Position numbers and translations under genes: made by a program
Notes under the pieces: model-generated
The model's database searches: none
What the model saw: only the letters and a program-made list of their open reading frames with translations
What the model was told of the DNA's origin: nothing
Source of the DNA: Bacteroidales bacterium
GTDB lineage: Bacteria; Bacteroidota; Bacteroidia; Bacteroidales; JAADGE01
Length of the DNA stretch: 5,287 nt
Reading direction: 5' to 3'
NCBI GenBank assembly: GCA_029934265.1
Contig: JAOZMN010000028.1
Location: 1 to 5,287, forward strand
Part shown: piece after piece, positions 1 through 5,287 of the stretch
Layout of the letters: each line of letters opens with the position of its first letter
Position numbering within the stretch: position 1 is the first letter of the stretch

Positions 1-101
1 TTGAAAAAATAGTGAACTATTTTGAAAAATCAAAAATCGAGGACAGCCAAACAGGGCGTGCAGTTCAGCATTGTAATAGAAATGTTTGTGAATAATGCAG
101 G
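1..101. mobile_element. possible insertion-sequence end, running off the left edge
   Basis: This is a weak call. Bases 40-101 look distinctly richer in GC than the rest of the window. The block ends with GTGAATAATGCAGG (88-101), whose reverse complement begins CCTGCATTATTCAC, which resembles an IS terminal inverted repeat. The next bases are TTAA (102-105), a possible target site. Near the left edge is a perfect palindrome, AAAATAGT-GA-ACTATTTT (6-23). No second terminus is visible in the window. A plus-strand frame is open from base 3 to a TAA at 93-95 (30 codons), and a minus-strand frame is open across the whole block. Neither gives a peptide I recognise, so no transposase is claimed. The likeness to IS1380-type ends is from memory only. 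Alternatives are a non-mobile intergenic repeat or the 3' end of an unrelated gene. Confidence 0.27.
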
Positions 102-130
102 TTAAGAACCACCACTTAATTTTTCTAATT

Positions 131-1129
131 TTACTTCATATTTCCGTCCGGTTTTGAATAAAATTCGTAAAAAACAGGATTGTATCCGGCAAAAATTCCC
201 ATTCCGTTTTCGATATTAGAAAACACTTGAACAGGTTGTGCGAAAGGATTATCACCGGTTTCTGCATTTTTATTGTAGGAACGTATATATTGATATAATT
301 CTTTATTAATAGAAAGAAGTGCAATTTTATATTTTTCTTCAAAATGATTTTCCTCGTCTTTTAAGTCTTGATAATTAGTGATATTTACTGTAATATTAAA
401 TTCTTTACCGTTAAAAATATCGTCTGTAAAAATTTGTCCTTTAATTCCGTTCAAAGTAAAATAATTTTCTTTAAAAATAAAATCACTGCCGTTATAATAT
501 GTATATACATCTTGATAACCGAGAAATTCAGGTTTGTTTGTTTGATAATCCCAATTATCGTAGTCGTAAACTTCTTCTACTTGCGAAATTGCAAGAAAAT
601 AATAATTTTCTTTTCCCGAAGGGTCATCAATTTTTATATCGAAATTAACAATTGTAACATAATTGGTATCGTTATATGAAACATCATTATAGTAATTTTC
701 ATACACTTCAATTTTTGTTTCTTTTGTAGTATCGACCGAAATTATTACCGGCTTATCGGGTATCCGACAATCTGTAATAATATTTTTTAAGTTTTGAGAC
801 TCAGCTTCTATTTTATAAGTTGCATTTTCTTTTATCGTTTTGTCGGAAGTATAATTTCCGTTTTGAGAATATTGTAATGTTTCAATTAAAATATTATTCT
901 CGTAAAGTGAAACTTCGACATTTTCCAAAAAAGGCACATCGCCGTCTTCTAAAGCTCCCATGCTTCTGCTGATATTTACGGTAATTGCACTGTCCGGTTG
1001 TATAAATCCGTTCAAAACCATACTTTTTTGAGAATCCGGCATAGAAATATCAATTTCTTTTACGCAGGATTGCATAATTGTCGTTACTGTGATAAAAAGA
1101 ACTATTAATAAAATTTTATTATTTTTCAT
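131..1129 (-). CDS. DUF4249 family lipoprotein, partner of the upstream TonB-dependent receptor
   Basis: This encodes a predicted 332-residue lipoprotein. The chosen start is the ATG at 1127-1129, giving MKNNKILLIVLFITVTTIMQSC: a short basic N-terminus, a hydrophobic stretch and a lipobox-like end with Cys22 as the acylated residue. An upstream ATG at 1204 would add 25 polar residues ahead of the signal peptide. Its coding would run through the palindromic repeat at 1170-1184, so that start is rejected. After Cys22 comes a beta-rich DUF4249 domain (about 23-320). The middle is rich in Tyr, Asn and acidic residues. A conserved-looking C-terminal segment (about 294-316) includes NPFAQP, SNIENG and GIFAGY, typical of the family as I know it. 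DUF4249 proteins usually sit directly downstream of carboxypeptidase-regulatory-like TBDTs and are presumed to help ligand capture at the outer membrane. No biochemical function can be assigned from sequence. The 239-bp gap to the receptor and a TAGATTTG element at 1202-1209 suggest the gene may have its own promoter. Confidence 0.88.
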   Translation of the reverse strand: MKNNKILLIVLFITVTTIMQSCVKEIDISMPDSQKSMVLNGFIQPDSAITVNISRSMGALEDGDVPFLENVEVSLYENNILIETLQYSQNGNYTSDKTIKENATYKIEAESQNLKNIITDCRIPDKPVIISVDTTKETKIEVYENYYNDVSYNDTNYVTIVNFDIKIDDPSGKENYYFLAISQVEEVYDYDNWDYQTNKPEFLGYQDVYTYYNGSDFIFKENYFTLNGIKGQIFTDDIFNGKEFNITVNITNYQDLKDEENHFEEKYKIALLSINKELYQYIRSYNKNAETGDNPFAQPVQVFSNIENGMGIFAGYNPVFYEFYSKPDGNMK

Positions 1130-1169
1130 ATTAAAATGTTTTGTATTTATTTTAGAGTTCGGTATAAAA

Positions 1170-1251
1170 AGACCCTTAGGGTTTGGTTTAACAAAATTTA
1201 ACAAATCTAAATATTTAATTTACAGCTTGTTACTTAAAACCCTAAGGGTCT
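1170..1251. repeat. perfect 15-bp inverted repeat (52-bp spacer) with palindromic arms
   Basis: The left arm AGACCCTTAGGGTTT (1170-1184) is the exact reverse complement of the right arm (1237-1251). Each arm is itself a near-perfect palindrome, ACCCT-N-AGGGT, at 1172-1182 and 1239-1249. The arms can therefore be read as inverted copies of one 11-bp motif whose centres are 67 bp apart. The GC-rich cores stand out in AT-rich surroundings. The 52-bp spacer holds the candidate -7 element of the DUF4249 gene. Possible roles are paired operator sites, an RNA hairpin in the leader, or a REP-like dispersed element. The sequence does not decide between them. Confidence 0.75.
1202..1209 (-). promoter_or_regulatory. 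candidate Bacteroidota -7 promoter element for the DUF4249 gene
   Basis: On the minus strand this reads TAGATTTG, an exact match to the Bacteroidota -7 consensus TAnnTTTG. It would start transcription near 1196 and leave a leader of roughly 65-70 nt before the ATG at 1129. No TTG or TTTG element lies at the expected distance upstream, so only half of the promoter consensus is present. In DNA this AT-rich, chance matches are common. The element lies between the two arms of the 15-bp inverted repeat. Confidence 0.33.
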
Positions 1252-1288
1252 GATTTCGAGAAAATCTACTGATTGTGAAAAAATATAC
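1251..1288. repeat. 19-bp tandem repeat, two units, related to a single copy at 4264-4282
   Basis: Unit A (1251-1269, TGATTTCGAGAAAATCTAC) and unit B (1270-1288, TGATTGTGAAAAAATATAC) are adjacent and match at 15 of 19 positions. A single copy at 4264-4282 (TGATTGCGAGAAAATATAC) differs from each unit at only 2 positions. It is therefore closer to both than they are to each other. The similarity continues past unit B: 1270-1301 and 4264-4295 match at 28 of 32 positions. Unit A begins at the last base of the right arm of the neighbouring inverted repeat. Confidence 0.68.
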
Positions 1289-1354
1289 TTTTTAGACTGA
1301 ACTCAATAAATTAATTTGCTTAACTTCAGCAAAGTTGATTTTACCCCATAAAAC

Positions 1355-1367
1355 AGGTCGAAGACCT
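1355..1367 (-). terminator. hairpin directly after the receptor stop codon, possible weak terminator
   Basis: On the minus strand, 1 nt after the TAA stop (1371-1369), the sequence reads AGGTC-TTC-GACCT followed by GTTTTAT. That is a perfect 5-bp stem with a 3-nt loop and a short U-rich tail. The position is right for a transcript 3' end of the receptor gene. The stem and the U-tract are both short for an intrinsic terminator, so it may instead be an RNA-stabilising hairpin or a dispersed palindromic repeat. If it terminates, the DUF4249 gene needs its own promoter. Confidence 0.37.
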
Positions 1368-1368
1368 C

Positions 1369-3789
1369 TTAAAAAACAAATTTATAACTTATCGAAGGTA
1401 TTATTGGAAATAAACTGTATTGATTGAGAACCGGTTTTCCTGTGTTGCGACTTCTTCCGAACATTAAGAAAAACGGATTTTTGTTGTTATAAGCATTATA
1501 GAGTCCGTAACTCCAAGTTTGCTCGCCTCGTTTTTTTGTTTTGTGTACGTTTACGTTCAAGTCGAGCCTGTGATAAGCCGGCATTCTGTAATTATTTCTG
1601 CTTTCATAATAATTAACGGTACCTGTTTCGTCGTATTCAAAAAAATTACCGTAAGAATAATTACCGTTTGGTGCGGCATATTTTTCGAGAGCCAACGAAA
1701 TAGCGTTTCCTGTTCCGTAAACCCAAACTGCACCGATGTCTATATGTTCGTTAAATTTATGAGATATTACAATATTTATATCGTTTCGACGGTCGTATTT
1801 GTAAGGGAATTTTTCTCCAAAACTTATATTTGCAAATTGTCTGTCTGTTTTTGACCAAGTATAACCAATCCAGCCTGTTGTTTTTCCTACTGTTTTTTTT
1901 AATAAAAATTCAACACCGTAAGACCAACCTTTACCACCTGTTTCGATATTTTTTTCCCAAGAATTACCTGTTCCTTCCGTATTTTCCGTAAAATTATCGA
2001 AAAAACTTGCTCCCTCTTTGTATTCGATTAAGTTTTCCATTGTTTTATAGTAACTTTCGATACTCAAACTAAACATTTTATTTATTTTTATTGCAGTTCC
2101 GGCTGCAATTTGTTTGGATTTTTGAGGCTTAAGTTTGTCGGTAGTAGGAAGCCATAAATCAGTGGGCAAACCAACGGACGAATTAGTGAGCAGGTGCAGA
2201 TATTGAGCCATTTCGGAATAGGCAAGTTTGAACGAAAGTTTGTCGGAAACCATATACCGAGTGGAAATACGAGGTTGCAGGGAAGTATAAAATGAATTTT
2301 CGACTGCAAAACCTGAAAAATGCAGTCCGATATTTGCTTTTATTTTTTGAGTAATTTTTAATTCGTCTTCCAAGTATAAAGCAAATTCATCTCCGTTGAT
2401 ATTAGTGCTTCCGAAAGTTGTATCTAATTTTTCTTTGTATTGTTCATCATTGTAAAATTCTGCGGTAATTCCCGGTTTAAAAATATGTCGAGTGGCATTT
2501 AAACCAAATTTTATGTTGTGTCTCGGTGCCGGTCGGTAATCAAAATCTACTTTTGCTCCATAGTCTTCAATACCGGAAAGGTAGCCTAAAGAATATTCAT
2601 AATTTGTTTTTTTGGTGCTTATTTTTTCTTCACTTTCACTTATATCTGTTACGAAACTATAGCGACTGTAAGTAAGTGTAGTATTGCTGAAAAGTTTAGG
2701 ATTTATAACTCTGTTCCAACGTAATGCGGTGGTTAAATTTCCCCAGTGCAAATCAAAATCCGTTTTATAAAGCTCGTCTTGCCAGCTTTCTTCTATTTTT
2801 GTGTATGCCTTGTCTTTTCCTGTGTATGCACTTAAATAAATACGGTCTTTTTCGGAAATTTTATGATTAATTTTTGCATTCAAATCATAGAAAAAATAAC
2901 CGCCTCTTGAATTTGCATCGCTGTATTGTTTTGCAGCGGCATATATCAGCGGTGCAGCAAGAATATCTATATATGTTCTCCTTCCGGAAATTATAAAAGA
3001 TGTTTTTTCTTTTTGTATAGGACCTTCGATAGTAAATTTCGATGAAATAAGACCAACGGAAACCGCACCTGCAATTTTTTTGGAATTTCCCTCTTTCATT
3101 CGAATGTCCAAAACGGAAGATAAGCGTCCGCCGTAGTGAGCCGGAAAACCGCCTTTAATGATTGAAACATCATTGATTGCATCGGCATTGAAAACAGAGA
3201 AAAAACCGAACAGATGATTGACATTATAAACCGGAACTCCGTCCAAAAGAATTAAATTTTGGTCTGCACCACCGCCTCTGACGTATATTCCACTTGTGCC
3301 TTCGCCTCCGGATTGCACACCCGGTAATAATTGTATTGCTTTCAGGACATCAGTTTCGCCGAGTAGTACCGGCATTGTTTTAATCGTTTCGATGGAAAGT
3401 TTATTTTGACTCATTTGAGTACTCTCAACTTCACTGCGTTCTGCACTTACGTCAATTTGTTCTATTTCGTTGTCCGGAATTAAAGAAAAATTAATCGTAG
3501 TATCTTTGTTCAAATCAAATTCTACAATTATATGTGTATAGCCCAAACTTGCACAGGTCAGTTTAATTTTTCCGCTTGGAATTGTCAGACTGTAATAACC
3601 GTAATTGTTGCCGATAGTGGCATTAATGTTGTTATTTGTGTCCCAAACTACGGCTCCCGTCAATTTTTCTCCGCTTTGCGAGTCTTCTATATATCCGTTT
3701 ACGGTATATTTTTGAGCATAAAGCGAGCTTTGAAATATTATCGAAATAATTACGATAAATATTGCTTTAATGATTTTTTTATTTGTCAT
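1369..3789 (-). CDS. TonB-dependent outer-membrane receptor with N-terminal carboxypeptidase-regulatory-like domain
   Basis: This is a complete 806-residue receptor for energised import across the outer membrane, powered by TonB-ExbBD. Residues 1-25 form a Sec signal peptide, with probable cleavage after the Ala of SSLYA. Residues 27-105 form a carboxypeptidase-regulatory-like beta-sandwich (KYTVNGYIEDSQSGEKLTGA onward), common in Bacteroidota TBDTs. The plug spans about 128-235, with DVLKAIQLLPGVQSGG, YVRGGGADQN, LLDGVPVYN and GFPAHYGGRLSSVLDIRMKEG as landmarks. The rest is the beta-barrel. It ends in SISYKFVF, with the terminal Phe expected for assembly by the BAM complex. It is similar in length to related receptors and has no internal stop or frameshift. 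The ATG at 3787-3789 follows an A-rich leader and starts the signal peptide directly. It lacks SusC-type features, and its downstream partner is DUF4249 rather than SusD. The substrate cannot be inferred. Confidence 0.93.
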   Translation of the reverse strand: MTNKKIIKAIFIVIISIIFQSSLYAQKYTVNGYIEDSQSGEKLTGAVVWDTNNNINATIGNNYGYYSLTIPSGKIKLTCASLGYTHIIVEFDLNKDTTINFSLIPDNEIEQIDVSAERSEVESTQMSQNKLSIETIKTMPVLLGETDVLKAIQLLPGVQSGGEGTSGIYVRGGGADQNLILLDGVPVYNVNHLFGFFSVFNADAINDVSIIKGGFPAHYGGRLSSVLDIRMKEGNSKKIAGAVSVGLISSKFTIEGPIQKEKTSFIISGRRTYIDILAAPLIYAAAKQYSDANSRGGYFFYDLNAKINHKISEKDRIYLSAYTGKDKAYTKIEESWQDELYKTDFDLHWGNLTTALRWNRVINPKLFSNTTLTYSRYSFVTDISESEEKISTKKTNYEYSLGYLSGIEDYGAKVDFDYRPAPRHNIKFGLNATRHIFKPGITAEFYNDEQYKEKLDTTFGSTNINGDEFALYLEDELKITQKIKANIGLHFSGFAVENSFYTSLQPRISTRYMVSDKLSFKLAYSEMAQYLHLLTNSSVGLPTDLWLPTTDKLKPQKSKQIAAGTAIKINKMFSLSIESYYKTMENLIEYKEGASFFDNFTENTEGTGNSWEKNIETGGKGWSYGVEFLLKKTVGKTTGWIGYTWSKTDRQFANISFGEKFPYKYDRRNDINIVISHKFNEHIDIGAVWVYGTGNAISLALEKYAAPNGNYSYGNFFEYDETGTVNYYESRNNYRMPAYHRLDLNVNVHKTKKRGEQTWSYGLYNAYNNKNPFFLMFGRSRNTGKPVLNQYSLFPIIPSISYKFVF

Positions 3790-3843
3790 TTTTTTAAATT
3801 AACTGTTTTTACTTTTAACCAAAAATTAAATCGTTCGTTGAAT

Positions 3844-3895
3844 TTGCCGTTAACGGTTTGCGACTTTCCTAAGCCGGCAATAAGTAAGATTGCCG
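3844..3895 (-). promoter_or_regulatory. structured leader of the receptor gene with three mutually complementary arms
   Basis: In plus-strand order, arm A is TTGCCG (3844-3849), arm B is CGGCAAT (3875-3881) and arm C is ATTGCCG (3889-3895). Arm B pairs perfectly with arm C (7 bp, 7-nt loop) or with arm A (6 bp, 25-nt loop), but not with both. Next to arm A is the perfect palindrome CCGTTAACGG (3847-3856). Arm A lies about 55 nt upstream of the receptor ATG, so a transcript starting beyond 3895 would carry all three arms. This layout fits a conditional leader structure or an inert dispersed repeat. No known riboswitch or T-box class is recognised. Confidence 0.33.
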
Positions 3896-3987
3896 AAAAT
3901 AAAACAACTTTTTTTATAAAAAATAAATTTAAGTGAATAAAAAAGTAGTTGATTTATCATAGAGCTATAATTTACCGATGTGAAAAG

Positions 3988-4003
3988 ATTTGAACTTTCA
4001 AAT
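3988..4003. promoter_or_regulatory. operator-like 16-bp palindrome
   Basis: ATTTGAACTTTCAAAT consists of two perfect 7-bp arms around a 2-bp centre. It lies about 185 bp upstream of the receptor ATG and 300 bp upstream of the iron-sulfur gene. A dimeric regulator could bind such a site. It is not a standard FNR/CRP box, because the TTGA and TCAA halves are 4 bp apart rather than 6. AT-rich palindromes of this size can arise by chance. Confidence 0.3.
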
Positions 4004-4102
4004 ATTATCGAAAAAACGCAGTAAAGATATTATTATTTTTTGTATTAACAGAATTTAAAGTATTTCAATGGAAATTAACAAGTTTTTAATATTATCGGTT
4101 TG

Positions 4103-4132
4103 TTATTCAGTCAATAATTTATTTTATTCAGT
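4103..4132. repeat. 9-bp direct repeat at 21-bp spacing
   Basis: TTATTCAGT occurs at 4103-4111 and again at 4124-4132. The 21-bp offset is two turns of the DNA helix, so both copies face the same side. The second copy ends 15 bp before the TATATTTG element at 4148-4155. This geometry is typical of paired activator or response-regulator sites upstream of a promoter. No protein is implicated by the sequence. Confidence 0.4.
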
Positions 4133-4147
4133 TGTTAATATGTTTTT

Positions 4148-4183
4148 TATATTTGGCGGATATTTATTTTTGTTTATAATTTG
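4148..4183 (+). promoter_or_regulatory. candidate promoter elements for the iron-sulfur gene
   Basis: Three overlapping candidates occur. TATATTTG (4148-4155) and TATTTTTG (4165-4172) both match the -7 consensus TAnnTTTG but lack a TTG at the proper upstream distance. TATAATTTG (4175-4183) has one extra spacer base, but a TTTG at 4152-4155 lies 19 bp upstream of it, the expected -33 spacing. The leader would be about 110-140 nt. Which one is used, if any, cannot be told from sequence. Confidence 0.28.
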
Positions 4184-4233
4184 TAATAAGCTAAAGATTA
4201 AGCATTCAGAATATATATATTTTTTTGGTGTTA

Positions 4234-4251
4234 AGATTTAATTTTAAATCT
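4234..4251. repeat. perfect 18-bp palindrome
   Basis: AGATTTAATTTTAAATCT consists of two 8-bp arms around a central TT. It lies 51 bp upstream of the iron-sulfur start codon and 8 bp before the dispersed repeat at 4260-4295. At the other copy of that repeat (from 1247) a palindrome also lies just upstream, but its sequence is different. It could be an operator or a leader hairpin. Confidence 0.4.
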
Positions 4252-4259
4252 GATAGTTC

Positions 4260-4295
4260 GGTCTGATTGCGAGAAAATATACTTTTTATATTGAA
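4260..4295. repeat. second copy of the dispersed intergenic repeat, next to a start codon
   Basis: Bases 4260-4282 match 1247-1269 at 21 of 23 positions, and 4264-4295 match 1270-1301 at 28 of 32. Both copies have the same orientation and both are intergenic. This copy holds one 19-bp unit where the other locus holds two. It ends 7 nt before the ATG at 4303, so it would lie in the translation-initiation region of the iron-sulfur mRNA. Confidence 0.65.
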
Positions 4296-4302
4296 TTATA
4301 TT

Positions 4303-5287
4303 ATGATTAATAAAATCTTCAAAAACAGATTTTTTTTGACTGTAATGCAGTTTATTACTCTATGCTGCTTTATTTTACTGATTTATAATGCAGTATATGT
4401 AACAACCGATGATGCTGATTTTGCAAAAATATTAAGAAACACTAATTTATCAAATTTGATTATCTGGTCGTATTGGTGGCCTTTAATTATCGCAACTGCT
4501 ATACTTACAGGACGTTTCTGGTGCAGTATTTGTCCTATGGAATTGATTACTTCGTTTTTTGGCAAAATAGGATTAAGAAGAAAACCCGGTAAGTTTATGG
4601 CATCGGGTTGGATAATTACTTTGTTTTACGGTGTAATTTTAATTGTCGGAATACACACGTTCAGCATGCACAGGATACCGCAATATATGGCAATTTATAT
4701 GTTTGTTTTATTTGCGACAGCTATAATTATCGGTCTGATTTGGGAAAAACGTACTTTCTGTACTTATGTCTGTCCGGTCGGACATTTACTTGGTCTTTAT
4801 TCTTTGCTGTCGTTCAAAAAATTGGGAGTGAAAGACGACAAAGTATGTGAAAATTGCAAAACAAAAGATTGTATCAGCAAAACAAAACATTATAAATTTA
4901 CAGGACGTTCCTGCACTTCAGAGCTGTATCCGACAAAATTAAATGACTCAAAAGATTGCATTTTGTGCGGACAATGTTTTAAATCGTGTACACACGATAA
5001 CATTTCGATTAAAAAACAAAAAATTGCACAGGATTTGTTTTCAGATATAAAACTGTCGTGGTCGGAAATCGGATTTTTTGTTATGATAAGCGGTTTTGTT
5101 ATTTATGAAATCCTTTCGGAATGGAAAGTTACAAAAAAAACAGTAATGATAATTCCGGATTTTGTCAATAATTTTTTTGATATTTCCGGTACTTACAGAG
5201 GAACAATAAAAGCGTTAATTTTATTTGTATTTTTACCGTTTTTATTTTTTATGATAATAAGTTTGTTGAAAAAACTTTTATCCGGAG
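4303..5287 (+). CDS. polytopic membrane [4Fe-4S] protein, NapH/NosR/CcoG-like, 3' end beyond the window
   Basis: The reading frame opens at the ATG at 4303-4305, has an in-frame stop upstream at 4264, and runs 328 codons to the right edge without a stop. Six hydrophobic segments are visible, at about 9-32, 51-72, 101-118, 128-147, 254-272 and 303-325. Between them are cysteine motifs: GRFWCSICP (Cys74, Cys77), CTYVCP (Cys153, Cys157), CENCKTKDC (Cys182, 185, 190), Cys204 in GRSC, and CILCGQCFKSC (Cys219, 222, 225, 229). The last is a classical C-x2-C-x2-C-x3-C [4Fe-4S] site. The paired CxnCP motifs plus a ferredoxin-like segment place it in the NapH/NosR/CcoG superfamily of inner-membrane electron-transfer proteins. 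Two details are odd: the first motif is CX2CP rather than CX3CP, and the last ferredoxin Cys is followed by Thr, not Pro. The partner and pathway are unknown. The operon probably continues to the right. Confidence 0.85.
   Translation, partial: MINKIFKNRFFLTVMQFITLCCFILLIYNAVYVTTDDADFAKILRNTNLSNLIIWSYWWPLIIATAILTGRFWCSICPMELITSFFGKIGLRRKPGKFMASGWIITLFYGVILIVGIHTFSMHRIPQYMAIYMFVLFATAIIIGLIWEKRTFCTYVCPVGHLLGLYSLLSFKKLGVKDDKVCENCKTKDCISKTKHYKFTGRSCTSELYPTKLNDSKDCILCGQCFKSCTHDNISIKKQKIAQDLFSDIKLSWSEIGFFVMISGFVIYEILSEWKVTKKTVMIIPDFVNNFFDISGTYRGTIKALILFVFLPFLFFMIISLLKKLLSG

Larger units (their letters stand above)
3790..4302. other. 513-bp divergent intergenic region between the receptor and the iron-sulfur gene
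   Basis: I see no gene, tRNA or rRNA here. The region must hold the promoters of both divergent genes. The receptor side (about 3840-3900) is richer in GC and holds palindromes and complementary arms. The middle holds a 16-bp palindrome (3988-4003) and a 9-bp direct repeat (4103-4132). The iron-sulfur side holds TAnnTTTG-like elements, an 18-bp palindrome (4234-4251) and a copy of the repeat also found near 1250. The rest is very AT-rich and without evident structure. I found no convincing -7/-33 pair for the receptor gene. Confidence 0.8.

Noticed and set aside
3..95. Plus-strand open frame of 30 codons at the left edge as the end of a gene
   Set aside because: It is too short, gives no recognisable peptide, and the opposite strand is open over the same bases. 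It cannot be told from chance.
102..119. Hairpin TTAAG...CTTAA downstream of the DUF4249 stop as its terminator
   Set aside because: The 5-bp stem is AT-dominated and no T-run follows it on the minus strand.
368..679. 103-codon plus-strand open frame antisense to the DUF4249 gene
   Set aside because: Its hydrophobic translation simply mirrors AT-rich codons of the real gene. It has no family features.
1130..1204. A 25-codon N-terminal extension of the DUF4249 protein from an ATG at 1204
   Set aside because: The extension is polar and precedes a normal lipoprotein signal peptide starting at 1129. Its coding runs through the palindromic repeat, so it is almost certainly non-coding.
1322..1336. 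AACTT-CAGCA-AAGTT stem-loop downstream of the receptor
   Set aside because: A 5-bp AT-rich stem is expected by chance in this composition, and it has no supporting context.
3532..3936. 134-codon plus-strand open frame reaching into the divergent intergenic region
   Set aside because: It is mostly antisense to the receptor signal peptide and N-terminal domain. The translation is Cys/Phe/Ile-rich, low in sense, and has no recognisable domain.
3990..4001. FNR/CRP-type site in the divergent region
   Set aside because: The TTGA and TCAA halves are separated by 4 bp, not the 6 bp of an FNR box. Only a generic palindrome is supported.
4383..4565. 60-codon minus-strand open frame within the iron-sulfur gene
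   Set aside because: It lies inside a clearly coding plus-strand frame with conserved cysteine motifs, so it is a shadow.

Overview
The window is AT-rich throughout and looks like Bacteroidota chromosome. The evidence is a SusC/FecA-type TonB-dependent receptor (TBDT) with an N-terminal carboxypeptidase-regulatory-like domain, followed downstream by a DUF4249 lipoprotein. This pairing is essentially confined to Bacteroidota. The start codons have A/T-rich leaders with no Shine-Dalgarno sequence, and matches to the Bacteroidota -7 element TAnnTTTG occur near genes. The sequence does not support a finer taxonomic call.

Layout. Positions 1-130 hold no complete gene. Bases 40-101 look richer in GC than their surroundings and may be the tip of an insertion sequence that runs off the left edge (weak call). 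A DUF4249 lipoprotein gene lies at 131-1129 on the minus strand, and the TBDT gene at 1369-3789, also minus. The receptor is upstream, as usual for this pair, but 239 bp separate the two genes. That gap is a mosaic of short repeats: a hairpin just after the receptor stop, a 19-bp tandem repeat, and a perfect 15-bp inverted repeat enclosing a promoter-like -7 element. Next is a 513-bp divergent intergenic region (3790-4302) with several palindromes and one 9-bp direct repeat. From 4303 to the right edge, on the plus strand, runs the first 328 codons of a polytopic membrane [4Fe-4S] protein related to NapH/NosR/CcoG.

Function. The receptor and the lipoprotein probably form an outer-membrane uptake unit. 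DUF4249 would be the surface or periplasmic partner, roughly where SusD sits in SusCD systems, and the substrate cannot be read from the sequence. The iron-sulfur protein is a separate inner-membrane electron-transfer component. Its divergent position suggests possible co-regulation but does not prove it.

The coding content is ordinary for this phylum, and I see no convincing new multi-gene system. The points worth a second look are all non-coding. First, a short repeat is shared by the two intergenic regions (21 of 23 identical), and one copy ends 7 nt before the start codon of the iron-sulfur gene. Second, the receptor leader holds three complementary arms that could form mutually exclusive hairpins. 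Third, the inverted repeat around the DUF4249 promoter candidate is perfect over 15 bp.
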